From Rhizobium viscosum (GTDB lineage: Bacteria > Pseudomonadota > Alphaproteobacteria > Rhizobiales > Rhizobiaceae), in the NCBI RefSeq assembly GCF_014873945.1, contig NZ_JADBEC010000001.1, positions 186,001-250,000 of the forward strand: a DNA stretch of 64,000 nucleotides, in the 5' to 3' direction. The notes beneath the pieces are model-generated. The model saw nothing but the letters and a program-made list of their open reading frames with translations. It did no database searches and had not been told where the DNA came from. Below, one piece after another: positions 27,509 to 36,452 of the stretch. Position numbers and translations under genes: made by a program. How positions within the stretch are numbered: the first letter of the stretch is position 1; each line of letters starts with the position of its first letter.

Positions 27509-28525
27509 ATGTCCAACATATTGAAAACATCCGTATTTTCTGCAGTTCTTGGGCTTGGCGGCATGCTTGCCGCCAGCGTGCCCGGCTATGCGCTCGACAA
27601 GGTTAGCTATGGCACCAACTGGCTCGCACAGGCCGAGCACGGCGGCTTCTATCAAGCGGTCGCCGACGGAACCTATGCAAAATATGGCCTTGACGTTTCC
27701 ATCGTACAGGGCGGGCCGAATGCCGCCAACAACGCGCTGCTGATCTCAGGCAAGATCGACTTCTATATGGGCGGGCCGCAGGGCGAAATCTCCGCCGTCG
27801 AACAGGGTATTCCACTCGTCGATGTCGCTGCGATCTTTCAGAAAGACCCGCAGATCCTGATCGCTCATCCCGACGTCGGCGTCGACAAGTTCGGGGATCT
27901 CGCGAAACTGAAGACCCTGTTCCTCAGCAAGGATGGCTACCTCACCTATTTCGAGTGGATGAAGGCAAATTTTCCGGGGTTCAAGGATGAGCAGTACAAG
28001 CCCTACAATTTCAATCCAGGCCCCTTCCTCGCCGACAAGCAATCCGCCCAGCAGGGTTACCTGACCTCGGAGCCCTACGAGATCCAGAAGCAGACCGGCT
28101 GGGAGCCGAAGGTCTTTCTTCTCGCCGATAATGGCTATTCACCCTATTCGACGATGATCACCACGACCCAGCAGATGGTTGAGACCAAACCTGACGTCGT
28201 GCAGCGCTTCGTCGATGCCTCGATCGAGGGATGGTACAGCTATCTCTACGGCGACAACAGCAAGGCCAATGCGCTGATCAAGAAGGACAATCCGGAAATC
28301 ACCGATGGCCAGATCGCTTATTCGATCGGCAAGATGAAGGAATACGGCATCATCGAATCCGGTGAGGGGCTGGAAAAGGGCATCGGCTGCATCACCGACG
28401 CTCACTACAAGAAGTTCTTCGACGAAATGGTGGCGATCAAGGTCTTCAAGCCTGAGACCGACTACACCAAGGCCTTTACGACGAAATTCGTCTGCAAGAG
28501 CGTCGGTGTATCGCTGAAGAAATAA
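27509..28525 (+). CDS. ABC transporter substrate-binding protein (NMT1/THI5 type)
   Basis: This 338-residue periplasmic binding protein belongs to the SsuA/THI5-like family. The signal peptide is LKTSVFSAVLGLGGMLAASV to about residue 28 (GYA cleavage area). The mature part starts VSYGTNWLAQAEHGGFYQAV, a family signature, and continues with GGPNAANNALLISGKIDFYM. Family members bind thiamine pyrimidine precursors, sulfonates, taurine or aromatic compounds. The ATG at 27509 follows GAAGGGGAACGCC. It opens a six-gene run that continues to 33573. Confidence 0.92.
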   Translation: MSNILKTSVFSAVLGLGGMLAASVPGYALDKVSYGTNWLAQAEHGGFYQAVADGTYAKYGLDVSIVQGGPNAANNALLISGKIDFYMGGPQGEISAVEQGIPLVDVAAIFQKDPQILIAHPDVGVDKFGDLAKLKTLFLSKDGYLTYFEWMKANFPGFKDEQYKPYNFNPGPFLADKQSAQQGYLTSEPYEIQKQTGWEPKVFLLADNGYSPYSTMITTTQQMVETKPDVVQRFVDASIEGWYSYLYGDNSKANALIKKDNPEITDGQIAYSIGKMKEYGIIESGEGLEKGIGCITDAHYKKFFDEMVAIKVFKPETDYTKAFTTKFVCKSVGVSLKK

Positions 28526-28592
28526 GCCTCCCAAGGCAAGGTCCGTCGCCATCCGGCGGCGGGCCGTTTCCCTTCGATAAAAGAGCGAGACA

Positions 28593-29417
28593 ATGTCCCT
28601 AGCCGAAACCAAGGCGGCGCCTTCGAAGGAAATACGCAAGCGGCCGTTGGTCGTCATGCAGTCCGTCTCGAAGGTCTTTTCCAGCGGCACGATCGCGCTT
28701 TCAGGCATGTCGCTGACGGTCGAGAGTGGCGAATTCATCAGCCTTCTCGGCCCTTCCGGCTGCGGTAAATCCACGGCCTTGCGCATCATCGCCGGTCTTG
28801 GCGACGCCACGTCGGGCAAGATCGACTGGCCAAGTTCGCGCATCAATTCGAAGGGCCTGCCGGAGGGCGATATCGGCTTCGTCTTCCAGGAGCCGACGCT
28901 GATGCCGTGGAAGACCGTGTTCGGCAATGTCTACCTGCCACTGAAACTGCGCGGCGTTTCCAAGGCGGAAGCAAGTGCCCGGATCATGGAGGTGCTTGCA
29001 ACCGTCGGCCTTGAGGAATTTGCCGATGCCTATCCGCGTGAGCTCTCGGGCGGCATGAAAATGCGCGTTTCGATCGCCCGCGCGCTGGTGACCAACCCGA
29101 AGCTCTTGTTGATGGACGAGCCTTTCGCAGCGCTCGACGAGATCACCCGACAGAAGCTCAATGACGACGTTCTGCGGCTATGGAAGGCAACGGGCATTAC
29201 GGTGATCTTCGTGACGCACTCCGTCTTTGAATCTGCCTATCTCTCCAACCGCATCGTGGTGATGAAGGCGCGGCCGGGCCGTGTCCACGCGGACTTTCCG
29301 CTGACGACCAGCCTGGAGCGGGATTCGCATTACCGAACCTCGGAAGAATACCGGCAGGCCTGCGAAACGGCGTCACGCTCGCTGATCGAGGCCATTGGTG
29401 GGGCGGAGGAACACTGA
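28593..29417 (+). CDS. ABC transporter ATP-binding protein
   Basis: This 274-residue ATPase belongs to the nitrate/sulfonate/taurine-type importers. Walker A is GPSGCGKST (about residue 51), the Q loop is in FVFQEPTLMPW, the signature is LSGGMKMRVSIARAL, Walker B is LLLMDEPFAALDE and the switch His is in FVTHSVFE. It lies 67 bases after the binding-protein gene. Its TGA overlaps the ATG of the permease gene, showing translational coupling. Confidence 0.95.
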   Translation: MSLAETKAAPSKEIRKRPLVVMQSVSKVFSSGTIALSGMSLTVESGEFISLLGPSGCGKSTALRIIAGLGDATSGKIDWPSSRINSKGLPEGDIGFVFQEPTLMPWKTVFGNVYLPLKLRGVSKAEASARIMEVLATVGLEEFADAYPRELSGGMKMRVSIARALVTNPKLLLMDEPFAALDEITRQKLNDDVLRLWKATGITVIFVTHSVFESAYLSNRIVVMKARPGRVHADFPLTTSLERDSHYRTSEEYRQACETASRSLIEAIGGAEEH

Positions 29418-30271
29418 TGAGCGTCGATAGCATCGAACCGACCGAGGTCGCGCCCCTGCCCCTTCCCAATCCCGTCAATGCCAGCAGGCGCGATCTGGCG
29501 CTACGCATTGTCGTGCCCTTCCTGGTCATCGGCGTGCTCATCGTCATCTGGGAGCTTTATGTGGTGCTCTCGGGCGTTCCGCCTTACATCCTGCCTGGCC
29601 CCGGCGCAGTCGCTTCTGCCTTCATCAACGACTGGGGCACACTTGCCCCTGCCCTCTGGGTCACGACTCAGATCACGTTCATCTCACTGATACTGGCGCT
29701 GATTGGCGGCGTCGGCTTTGCGATCTTCCTGGTGCAATCGCGCTGGATCGAAATCGCCTTCTATCCACTCGCGGTCATCCTGCAGGTGACCCCAATCGTA
29801 GCGATCTCGCCGCTGATCCTGATCTATGCGCCGTCAACGCAGGTGGCGCTTTTGATCTGTGCCTTCCTCGTCGCCTTCTTCCCGATCCTGTCGAACATGG
29901 TCCAGGGCCTGAAGAGCGTCGATCACAACCTGATCAATCTCTTCGAACTTTACGGCGCCTCGCGCTGGCAGACGCTGATCTATCTGAAGATCCCGGCAGC
30001 CCAGCCATATTTCATGACGGGGCTTCGCATCGGCGGCGGACTTGCACTGATTGCCGCCGTGGTTGCCGAATTCGCCGCAGGCTCCGCAGGTGCAGGCTCC
30101 GGCCTCGCCTTCCGCCTGCTGGAATCGCAATATCGCATGAACATTCCCCGCCTTTTTGCGGCGCTCTTCATGCTCTCCATGCTCGGCGTCGCGATCTTCG
30201 CCATTACCTCCTTCATTTCATGGCTCAGCCTGCATCGCTGGCATGAGAGCAGCCTGAAGCGGGAAAATTGA
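29417..30271 (+). CDS. ABC transporter permease
   Basis: This 284-residue inner-membrane permease of the BPD_transp_1 type has about six membrane helices. The first is VVPFLVIGVLIVIWELYVVL. The cytoplasmic EAA-type loop appears in LFELYGASRWQTLIYLKIP, which docks with the ATPase. It overlaps the ATPase gene at its start and the deaminase-like gene at its stop (TGATG junctions at both ends), so the genes form one tightly coupled operon. Confidence 0.94.
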   Translation: MSVDSIEPTEVAPLPLPNPVNASRRDLALRIVVPFLVIGVLIVIWELYVVLSGVPPYILPGPGAVASAFINDWGTLAPALWVTTQITFISLILALIGGVGFAIFLVQSRWIEIAFYPLAVILQVTPIVAISPLILIYAPSTQVALLICAFLVAFFPILSNMVQGLKSVDHNLINLFELYGASRWQTLIYLKIPAAQPYFMTGLRIGGGLALIAAVVAEFAAGSAGAGSGLAFRLLESQYRMNIPRLFAALFMLSMLGVAIFAITSFISWLSLHRWHESSLKREN

Positions 30272-31584
30272 TGACCTATTCCTTCATGTCTCCCCCGAAT
30301 GCGAGCCGCTTCGTGCTGGCCAATGCGACACTTCCTGCCGTCGCCATCAGCGGCTTTGCTGCTGCCTCCAATGAAGGCCTCGTCAAGGCGGATATCGTGA
30401 TTGCCGACGGCTTCATCGCGGCAATCCTGCCTTCCGGAACAGCACCGGCCGAATTCGCCAAGTCCGATATGAAAGAGGGCATGGTCTGGCCGTGCTTTGC
30501 CGATATCCATACGCATCTGGACAAGGGCCATATCTGGCCGCGCAAACCCAATCCCGATGGGACTTTCATGGGTGCGCTGGAGGCGGTTGGCCGGGACCGT
30601 GAGGCAAACTGGTCGGCCGCAGATGTGCGCAAGCGCATGGAATTTTCACTTCGCTCGGCCTATGCGCATGGCACCGGGCTGATCCGCACGCATCTGGATT
30701 CGTTGGCACCCCAGCACCGTATTTCCTTCGAGGTCTTTGCCGAGATCCAGGAGGAATGGAAAGACAAGATCGCCTTGCAGGCAGTCGCTCTCTTCCCGCT
30801 GGACAATATGGTCGACGAGGCATTTTTCGCTGATCTCGTTGCTGTCGTAAAGGACAAGGGTGGGCTGCTTGGCGGTGTCACCAGGATAGGACCAACGCTC
30901 GACTGGCAACTCGATACGCTTTTGCGGGCAGCGGCGGAGAATGGTCTCGATGTCGATCTGCATGTCGATGAGACGGACGACCCTGGCGCAGAAACACTGA
31001 AGGCGATCGCTGAAGCCGTTCTGCGCAACCGGTTCGAAGGCAAGGTGACAGCAGGCCATTGCTGCTCGCTCGCTCGGCAGGACGACGATACGGCGCAGCG
31101 GACAGTGGAACTTGTTCAAAAAGCAGGGGTTTCGGTCATCTCGCTGCCGATGTGCAATATGTACCTGCAGGATCGTTATCCCAGCCGCACGCCACGCTGG
31201 CGCGGTGTCACGCTGTTCAAGGAACTGGCGGCTGCCGGCGTCGAGACGGCTGTCTCCTCCGACAATACGCGCGACCCCTTCTACGCCTATGGCGATCTCG
31301 ATCCGGTGGAAGTGTTTCGCGAGGCCGTTCGCATCCTGCATCTCGACCATCCGCTCGACACTGCGGCGCGAGTCGTCACGACCTCGCCGGCCAGGATTGC
31401 CGGCAAGCCGCAGATGGGCCGTATTGCCGTCGGCAGCCCTGCTGATCTCGTGCTCTTCAGCGCCCGGCGCTGGAGCGAATTCCTTTCCCGTCCGCAGTCT
31501 GACCGCGTCGTGCTTCGTCGCGGCAAGGTGATCGACCGCAGCCTGCCGGATTACCGTGAACTCGATAGCGTCGTTGGAGGCTGA
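30271..31584 (+). CDS. Cytosine deaminase-like amidohydrolase
   Basis: The 437-residue enzyme belongs to the metal-dependent amidohydrolase superfamily, closest by eye to CodA-type cytosine deaminases. Metal ligands are seen in ADIHTHLDKGH (HxH, about residue 76), the later His of HVDETDDPG, HCCSLARQ, and the Asp of AVSSDNTRDPFYAYG. CodA-like members deaminate or hydrolyse ring nitrogen compounds such as cytosine, isoguanine, creatinine and pterins. The ATG at 30271 overlaps the permease stop; a TTG one codon earlier is less likely. The exact substrate is unknown. Confidence 0.85.
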   Translation: MTYSFMSPPNASRFVLANATLPAVAISGFAAASNEGLVKADIVIADGFIAAILPSGTAPAEFAKSDMKEGMVWPCFADIHTHLDKGHIWPRKPNPDGTFMGALEAVGRDREANWSAADVRKRMEFSLRSAYAHGTGLIRTHLDSLAPQHRISFEVFAEIQEEWKDKIALQAVALFPLDNMVDEAFFADLVAVVKDKGGLLGGVTRIGPTLDWQLDTLLRAAAENGLDVDLHVDETDDPGAETLKAIAEAVLRNRFEGKVTAGHCCSLARQDDDTAQRTVELVQKAGVSVISLPMCNMYLQDRYPSRTPRWRGVTLFKELAAAGVETAVSSDNTRDPFYAYGDLDPVEVFREAVRILHLDHPLDTAARVVTTSPARIAGKPQMGRIAVGSPADLVLFSARRWSEFLSRPQSDRVVLRRGKVIDRSLPDYRELDSVVGG

Positions 31585-31585
31585 C

Positions 31586-32995
31586 ATGGCCGATTATCAG
31601 AAGATCAAAAAAGAACTCGAAGGTATCGCGATCGAGGACAATCCGGCGCTCGTTCGCCAGAAGAGCCGGGATTTCTACTGGTATTCACCGATCCTGAAAG
31701 CGCAGCTCGACAATGTGACCGCCGATATCGTCGTCACGCCGAAGAACGAGGCCGAAGTCATCCAGACGCTGAAGGTCGCCTTCGCTCATGGCGTGCCCGT
31801 CACACCGCGTGGTGCAGGCACGGGCAATTACGGCCAGGCCATGCCGCTTTCCGGCGGGATCGTGCTTAACCTTGCGGCCATGGACAAGATCAAGGAGATC
31901 CATCCGGGCCGCGTCATCTGCGAACCCGGCATCGTAATTGCCCAGCTTGACAAGCAGACCAACGCGCATTCCGGCCAGGAATTGCGTTTTCATCCTTCGA
32001 CGGCGCAGACGGCGACGGTCGGCGGTTTCATTGCCGGCGGTTCCGGCGGTGTGGGCTCGATCACCTGGGGCGGGTTGCGCGACCTCGGCAATATCCTGCG
32101 CCTGCGTGTCGTGACCATGGAAGCGGAGCCGCGGGTACTCGACCTTACCGGCTGGGATCTGCAGAAGGTCAGCCATGCCTACGGCACCAACGGCATCATC
32201 ACCGAAATCGAAATGCCGCTCGCGCCGGCCTATGACTGGGTGGATGTTCTCGTCGGTTATGACACCTTCATGGACGCGGTGCGTTTCTCCGACGCGCTGG
32301 CGAAATGCAACGGCATTCTCGTCAAGGAAATCGCGCCGATCGCCGCGCCGATCCCGCATGACTATTTCACCCGTCACAAGCCCTATATCCGTCAGGGCCA
32401 GTCGGTCGTCGTGCTGATGATCGCTCCGCATTCCATGGATGCTTTCCTGGCCTTCACGGCAGCGCAGAAGGGCGAGATCATGTTCCGCTCCGACAAGGTC
32501 GAGAGCATGCGCGGCATCCCGCATGCCTACGAGCTTGCCTGGAACCATACGACGCTGCGGGCGCTTAAGGTCGATCCGAATTTCACCTATCTTCAGGTGC
32601 AGTATCCGGGGCCGGATCATGTCGCCAAGGTGCAGAAGATGGTGGAGATTTTCGGGGACGAGGTGCCTGGCCATCTCGAATTCATCAAGTTCGACGGACA
32701 GATCCAGTGCTCGGGCCTGCCGCTGGTGCGCTACACGACAGAGGAGCGGCTGGAAGAGATCATCAAGATCCATCAGGATCATGGCTGCCCGATCTTCAAC
32801 CCGCACCGCTATACGCTGGAAGAAGGCGGCATGAAGCGCACCGACAAGGTGCAGCTTGCCTTCAAGCATGAGACGGATCCGAAAGGGCTGCTCAACCCCG
32901 GCAAGATGATCGCCTGGGAGAATCCCAATTTCGATTTCAATGCCGGCAAGAACTACCTCTTCCCGGGCCTTGCCGCCGTCATGGAGGCTTCATGA
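31586..32995 (+). CDS. FAD-linked oxidase (GlcD/PCMH type)
   Basis: The 469-residue flavoprotein has a PCMH-type FAD domain in the first 220 residues: VTPRGAGTGNYGQAMPLSGG and GGFIAGGSGGVGSITWG contact the flavin phosphates. A C-terminal substrate domain follows. Relatives oxidise hydroxy acids such as glycolate or lactate, or cyclic substrates. The ATG at 31586 directly follows GGAGGCTGAC; an earlier in-frame start inside the deaminase gene is less likely. The stop overlaps the next gene (ATGA). It likely oxidises an intermediate of the pathway encoded here. Confidence 0.88.
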   Translation: MADYQKIKKELEGIAIEDNPALVRQKSRDFYWYSPILKAQLDNVTADIVVTPKNEAEVIQTLKVAFAHGVPVTPRGAGTGNYGQAMPLSGGIVLNLAAMDKIKEIHPGRVICEPGIVIAQLDKQTNAHSGQELRFHPSTAQTATVGGFIAGGSGGVGSITWGGLRDLGNILRLRVVTMEAEPRVLDLTGWDLQKVSHAYGTNGIITEIEMPLAPAYDWVDVLVGYDTFMDAVRFSDALAKCNGILVKEIAPIAAPIPHDYFTRHKPYIRQGQSVVVLMIAPHSMDAFLAFTAAQKGEIMFRSDKVESMRGIPHAYELAWNHTTLRALKVDPNFTYLQVQYPGPDHVAKVQKMVEIFGDEVPGHLEFIKFDGQIQCSGLPLVRYTTEERLEEIIKIHQDHGCPIFNPHRYTLEEGGMKRTDKVQLAFKHETDPKGLLNPGKMIAWENPNFDFNAGKNYLFPGLAAVMEAS

Positions 32996-33573
32996 GGGTT
33001 CTTGTCCTCCACTCGCACCCGGTCGAGGAAAGCTACGGCAAGGCGCTCTACAGACAGACCCTGGAGAGCCTCGCCAAGGCCGGGCACGAGGTGGATGCGT
33101 GCGATCTCTACGCGGAGAATTTCGACCCCATCCTGTCGAAACATGACCGGCTCGTCTATCACGATTATCCCGACAATACGTCACTGGTGAAACCCTATGT
33201 CGAGAGGCTGAAGCAGGCCGAGGCGCTCGTCATCTGCACGCCGGTCTGGAACTTCGGTTTCCCGGCGATCCTCAAGGGCTATTTCGACCGGGTCTGGCTC
33301 CCCGGTGTTTCCTTCGAACTTGTCGAAGGCAAGGTTCAATCCCGCCTGCGCCATATCAGGAAGCTCGGTGCGGTGCTTACCTACGGCGCGACACCTTTCC
33401 GCGCTTTCGTCGCCGGCAATCCCCCCAAGAAGATCGTGAAGCGTGTTTTGCGGGCGCAGATCAATCCGCTCAAGCCGGTCACCTTTCTCGCTCATTACGA
33501 CATGAACAATTGCACCCCGGAGACGCGGGCAGAGTTTCTCGCCAAGGTGAAGAGCGCGATGGAGCGCTTCTAA
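32992..33573 (+). CDS. NAD(P)H:quinone oxidoreductase-like flavodoxin-fold protein
   Basis: The 193-residue protein has the flavodoxin-like fold of the NQO1/KefF/MdaB family. MRVLVLHSHPVEESYGKALY binds the FMN or FAD phosphate and VICTPVWNFGFPAILKGYFD contacts the isoalloxazine. It overlaps the FAD oxidase gene by four bases (ATGA) and is the last gene of the operon begun at 27509. It may supply reduced flavin or return electrons from the oxidase to quinone. Confidence 0.88.
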   Translation: MRVLVLHSHPVEESYGKALYRQTLESLAKAGHEVDACDLYAENFDPILSKHDRLVYHDYPDNTSLVKPYVERLKQAEALVICTPVWNFGFPAILKGYFDRVWLPGVSFELVEGKVQSRLRHIRKLGAVLTYGATPFRAFVAGNPPKKIVKRVLRAQINPLKPVTFLAHYDMNNCTPETRAEFLAKVKSAMERF

Positions 33574-33697
33574 AGTCGCGCAAAAATGTGCAGCGGATCT
33601 GAAAGATTGCGATACCCTTTAGCAAGCGGCTTGCATGCGTGCTGCGCACGCTGGTGAGCTGCGCGGTCGTGATCGCTGCGGAGCTTGCGATCGAACT

Positions 33698-34087
33698 TTA
33701 GAAAACCTTCGCGGCCGTTACTTCCACCTCGACCAGGAATTCCGGCCGGGTAAAGCCGTTGATGATGATGAGCGTCGAGACAGGTTTCGGGTCGAGCGTG
33801 AAGCGGTCGCGCACTGCCATATAGGCCGGGAAATCTTCCCGCTTCGTGACGAAGCCGGAAATGCGGATGACATCGGCAAAGCTCATCTCGGCTTCGGCAA
33901 GGATCACCTTGATCGCCTCGAAGCAGAGTTCGGCCTGGGCCGCCACATCCTGAGGGACCTTTTCATCGAGACCGATTCCAAGCTGGCCGGACGTGACCAG
34001 CAGGGATGCGCCGGGCGGTACGAGCAGGCCGTGATTGTAATTTCCGAAGGGACGGCGGACAGATGGCGGGTTGAAAATCTTCTTCAT
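33698..34087 (-). CDS. RidA-family protein
   Basis: This 129-residue member of the RidA/YjgF/RutC family hydrolyses reactive enamine or imine intermediates, or acts on related small compounds. The layout is typical: NYNHGLLVPPGASLLVTSGQ, then a central SFADVIRISGFVTKREDF and a C-terminal RPEFLVEVEVTAAKVF. The ATG at 34087 gives MKKIFNPPSV; its GAGG ribosome site lies inside a 13-bp hairpin (34089-34128). It is convergent with the catabolic operon, so membership in that pathway is possible but not shown. Confidence 0.88.
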   Translation of the reverse strand: MKKIFNPPSVRRPFGNYNHGLLVPPGASLLVTSGQLGIGLDEKVPQDVAAQAELCFEAIKVILAEAEMSFADVIRISGFVTKREDFPAYMAVRDRFTLDPKPVSTLIIINGFTRPEFLVEVEVTAAKVF

Positions 34088-34088
34088 G

Positions 34089-34128
34089 AAAAACCTCGCT
34101 ACAGACAGAGATTTATAGCGAGGTTTTT
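34089..34128 (-). terminator. Hairpin between ogt and ridA, overlapping the ridA ribosome site
   Basis: The perfect 13-bp inverted repeat AAAAACCTCGCTA (34089-34101) and TAGCGAGGTTTTT (34116-34128) has a 14-nt loop. Read leftward it follows ogt by 34 bases and ends in a T run, as an intrinsic terminator. Its 3' arm holds the GAGG six bases before the ridA ATG, so read-through RNA would hide that ribosome site. Confidence 0.7.
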
Positions 34129-34162
34129 CAGCAGATTCCAAGCACTTGCTTGCAGTGTGCCC

Positions 34163-34726
34163 TCAAAAATCGAGGGATTGCTGGGCAGGCGCGGGCGGGC
34201 CGACATGCACGCCTTCCAGCTCCAGCATACGAAGCTTGGAGGTCGAACCGCCGGGTGCCGAAAAACCGCCGATCTTGCCGCCCGCGGCAAGTACACGATG
34301 GCAGGGAATGATGAGCGCGACAGGGTTCTTGGCCATGGCCTGACCGACGTCGCGCGCTGCCTCCGGCCCTGCACCAAGCTCCTTCGCCAGCGTGCCGTAG
34401 GTCGTCGTGCGGCCCCAACTGACACGGCGCGCGGCAGCATAGATATCGCAGAAGAATGCGTCCTGGCCGTCAAGGTCAACGGCGACGCTGGAGAAATCGA
34501 CTTCCTCACCTTCGAAATAGTGCTTCACCGCAGCAACGGCGTCCAGAATCTGCGGCGTCGGCTTGCCCGGTTCGGCGGTCGGCAAACGGCGCAGCAACAA
34601 GCGTTCTGTCGACTCGGCGCTCTTCGTCGGCAACTGGAATCGCGTCACGCCGGCATCGCTCCAGGCAATGCCGCAGAAGCCACCCGCGGTTTCGAAGATC
34701 AGGTATTGATGCATTTTCTGAGCCAT
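34163..34726 (-). CDS. ogt: Methylated-DNA--protein-cysteine methyltransferase
   Basis: This suicide enzyme takes O6-alkyl groups from guanine onto its own cysteine. It has 187 residues. The active site is IIPCHRVLAAGG with Cys142. The helix-turn-helix area GRTTTYGTLAKELGAG and the C-terminal GKIGGFSAPGGSTSKLRMLE are complete. The ATG at 34726 follows GAGGGCTTC. It is a single leftward gene ending at the hairpin near 34100. The choice between Ogt and the C-terminal half of Ada is settled by the lack of an Ada zinc domain. Confidence 0.94.
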   Translation of the reverse strand: MAQKMHQYLIFETAGGFCGIAWSDAGVTRFQLPTKSAESTERLLLRRLPTAEPGKPTPQILDAVAAVKHYFEGEEVDFSSVAVDLDGQDAFFCDIYAAARRVSWGRTTTYGTLAKELGAGPEAARDVGQAMAKNPVALIIPCHRVLAAGGKIGGFSAPGGSTSKLRMLELEGVHVGPPAPAQQSLDF

Positions 34727-34814
34727 GATGAAGCCCTCGCGTTCCGTCTGATATCAGAATCGTACCGCGGAAGCGTAAGTTCAACCCGTTTCTTGCGCAT
34801 GCGCCGATAAAGCG

Positions 34815-35402
34815 TCATGCCGATGCAGCAGCCGCATTGAGTTTGGATACCTCCGGTCTCTTTGCCTTCGCCTTGTCTTTTACAGCATCGAACAGCGTGT
34901 AGCCGCCGGTCCAACGGCCGAAACCACTGGCAATGTTGATATGGCCTGCGAGGCCTATGTTGCGGACCTCGGTTTTCCAGAGGCGGGTGTAGAAGCTCAA
35001 ACGGTCGAGCGACATGTATTTGTCGTCGAGGCTGCCGACGGTGAGGCTCGGAAAGGCGAGCGGTTTTGTCGGCATGGGGCCGAAAGCGAGCGAACCGGGA
35101 TGCAGCCTTTCCGTGGCCGGCAAATCGCACGGGGCGACCAGAAGCGCTCCCTTTACCCGGCGGGCCACTGGCCGGTCGGCGAGCCGCGCCGTCAGAATGC
35201 AGCCGAGGCTATGGGCAACGATATAGGCTTCTCCCGCCTCCAGCAATGCTTGTTCCAGCCGTTCCATCCAGCGGTCCAGACGAGCGTGGTTCCAGTCGTC
35301 CTGACCGACCATCCGGCTCTGCGACACGTCATCAAGCCAATAGTGCTGCCAATGCCCCTCGTCGGAACCGAAGAGACCCGGCACGATCAGGATTTTTGTC
35401 AT
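34815..35402 (-). CDS. RBBP9/YdeN-family alpha/beta hydrolase
   Basis: The 195-residue serine hydrolase begins with the typical KILIVPGLFGSDEGHWQHYW. The nucleophile elbow is AHSLGC (about residue 78), and the late Asp and His are in SLDDKYMSLDR and LAGHINIASGFG. Family members are small esterases with poorly known substrates. The ATG at 35402 follows CAGGAGATAGCA, so an extra N-terminal segment from an upstream start is unlikely. It lies 88 bases upstream of ogt in the same direction. Confidence 0.88.
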   Translation of the reverse strand: MTKILIVPGLFGSDEGHWQHYWLDDVSQSRMVGQDDWNHARLDRWMERLEQALLEAGEAYIVAHSLGCILTARLADRPVARRVKGALLVAPCDLPATERLHPGSLAFGPMPTKPLAFPSLTVGSLDDKYMSLDRLSFYTRLWKTEVRNIGLAGHINIASGFGRWTGGYTLFDAVKDKAKAKRPEVSKLNAAAASA

Positions 35403-35544
35403 TGCTATCTCCTGGCGCATGCGCAGCAAACTGGTGCGACACATCTCGGCCAGAATTATCCATAAAATTTATGGACTAAAGAAATGAAGCTCCAAAACCA
35501 GTGAGAAAGCTGGAAAATCCATCGCTGGGATAGGAGGTTGCCGC

Positions 35545-35826
35545 TCAACGAAAAGTCAGCAGGTCGCAGGATATTCTGAGGCCGATGGTGTCGTTGCAGG
35601 CCGTTCCATCGCCTGCAGCCATTTCTTGCCCGGCGAAAAGCTGGATGCTTTCGACGCGGACAGGGCCAGCCGACCAGAGCGACGGACGGTTGACATCAAT
35701 GGCGGAAGCCCGCTGCTCCGTTGCTTTTACAACGGTGGAGGCGAGCGCCATGCCGCCCACGGTCAATGTGAGAGCAAGCGCCATCTGAAGGCAAAGATCG
35801 CCTGCCTCGCGCGGTGAAATGAACAT
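35545..35826 (-). CDS. Hypothetical protein with N-terminal membrane segment
   Basis: The 93-residue protein has one hydrophobic segment near residues 14-30 (CLQMALALTLTVGGMALAS) and a short outer domain with two cysteines (TACNDTIGLRISCDLL). It could be a small exported or anchored protein with a disulfide. The ATG at 35826 follows GAGGCCGCC. No family was recognised. Confidence 0.55.
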   Translation of the reverse strand: MFISPREAGDLCLQMALALTLTVGGMALASTVVKATEQRASAIDVNRPSLWSAGPVRVESIQLFAGQEMAAGDGTACNDTIGLRISCDLLTFR

Positions 35827-36025
35827 GGCGGCCTCATGCCATAAACAGGGGTTTCGCTGCGCAGGTAGGGCAAGGGAGAGCGAAGGCAAAGCGGGTTTCG
35901 CGGTTAAGGTTTACGCGTAACCATGGCAATCAATTCAACCGCCCCGCTTAAATTTCGGAACAAGCAATCGCCTCGGGGGTTAGGAGAATGTCACCAAAGA
36001 TGAAAATCCAAGGAGGATAGCTCCC

Positions 36026-36349
36026 ATGCACAGATCCCTTATCGCCGCCTCGCTGCTTGCCATCGGCATGGCTTCGTCGGCATTTGCCCAGTCCAACCCT
36101 GACACCATCGGCCCGACAAATGGCGGCTCCACAGACCCGGGCTCGGGCAACTATTCGTCAGACTATACGAATGACGACAACGGTATTCATCCGGTTCCCG
36201 CAAGCCCGCTAGACCCGACCACGACGCAGAGTATCGGCGGTCAGGCAATCGAATGCCCGGGAATGCCGCAGCAGAACACGGGCATCGATACACGCGGCGG
36301 TGAAAGCGGCGCTTCGATCAGCGACGCATGCCGTGAATACGACAACTAA
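36026..36349 (+). CDS. Small exported hypothetical protein
   Basis: The 107-residue protein has a clear signal peptide (LIAASLLAIGMASSAFAQ). The mature chain is rich in Gly, Ser, Asp, Asn and Pro, with two cysteines (IECPGM and SDACREYDN). The ATG at 36026 follows AAGGAGGATAGCTCCC. It is probably periplasmic or secreted and largely unstructured. It lies upstream of the photolyase gene, but a promoter-like element between them suggests separate control. Confidence 0.7.
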   Translation: MHRSLIAASLLAIGMASSAFAQSNPDTIGPTNGGSTDPGSGNYSSDYTNDDNGIHPVPASPLDPTTTQSIGGQAIECPGMPQQNTGIDTRGGESGASISDACREYDN

Positions 36350-36395
36350 TCGGGCAAGGACCCGTTCGTTGAAAAAGGCCGGCTGATGAAACTGC

Positions 36396-36425
36396 TGATC
36401 CGATTGCCTCGTACTTCCGTAACAG
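36396..36425 (+). promoter_or_regulatory. Promoter-like element of ECF sigma (RpoE/ChrR) type before phr
   Basis: TGATCC at 36396-36401, an 18-base spacer and TAACAG at 36420-36425 lie 27 bases before the phr start codon. TGATCC is the -35 sequence I recall for Rhodobacter sphaeroides RpoE targets, whose regulon includes a photolyase gene. A like-spaced element precedes the chrR-like gene. Confidence 0.45.
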
Positions 36426-36452
36426 ACAGAGAGGCAAGACGGGGAGCAGCCA

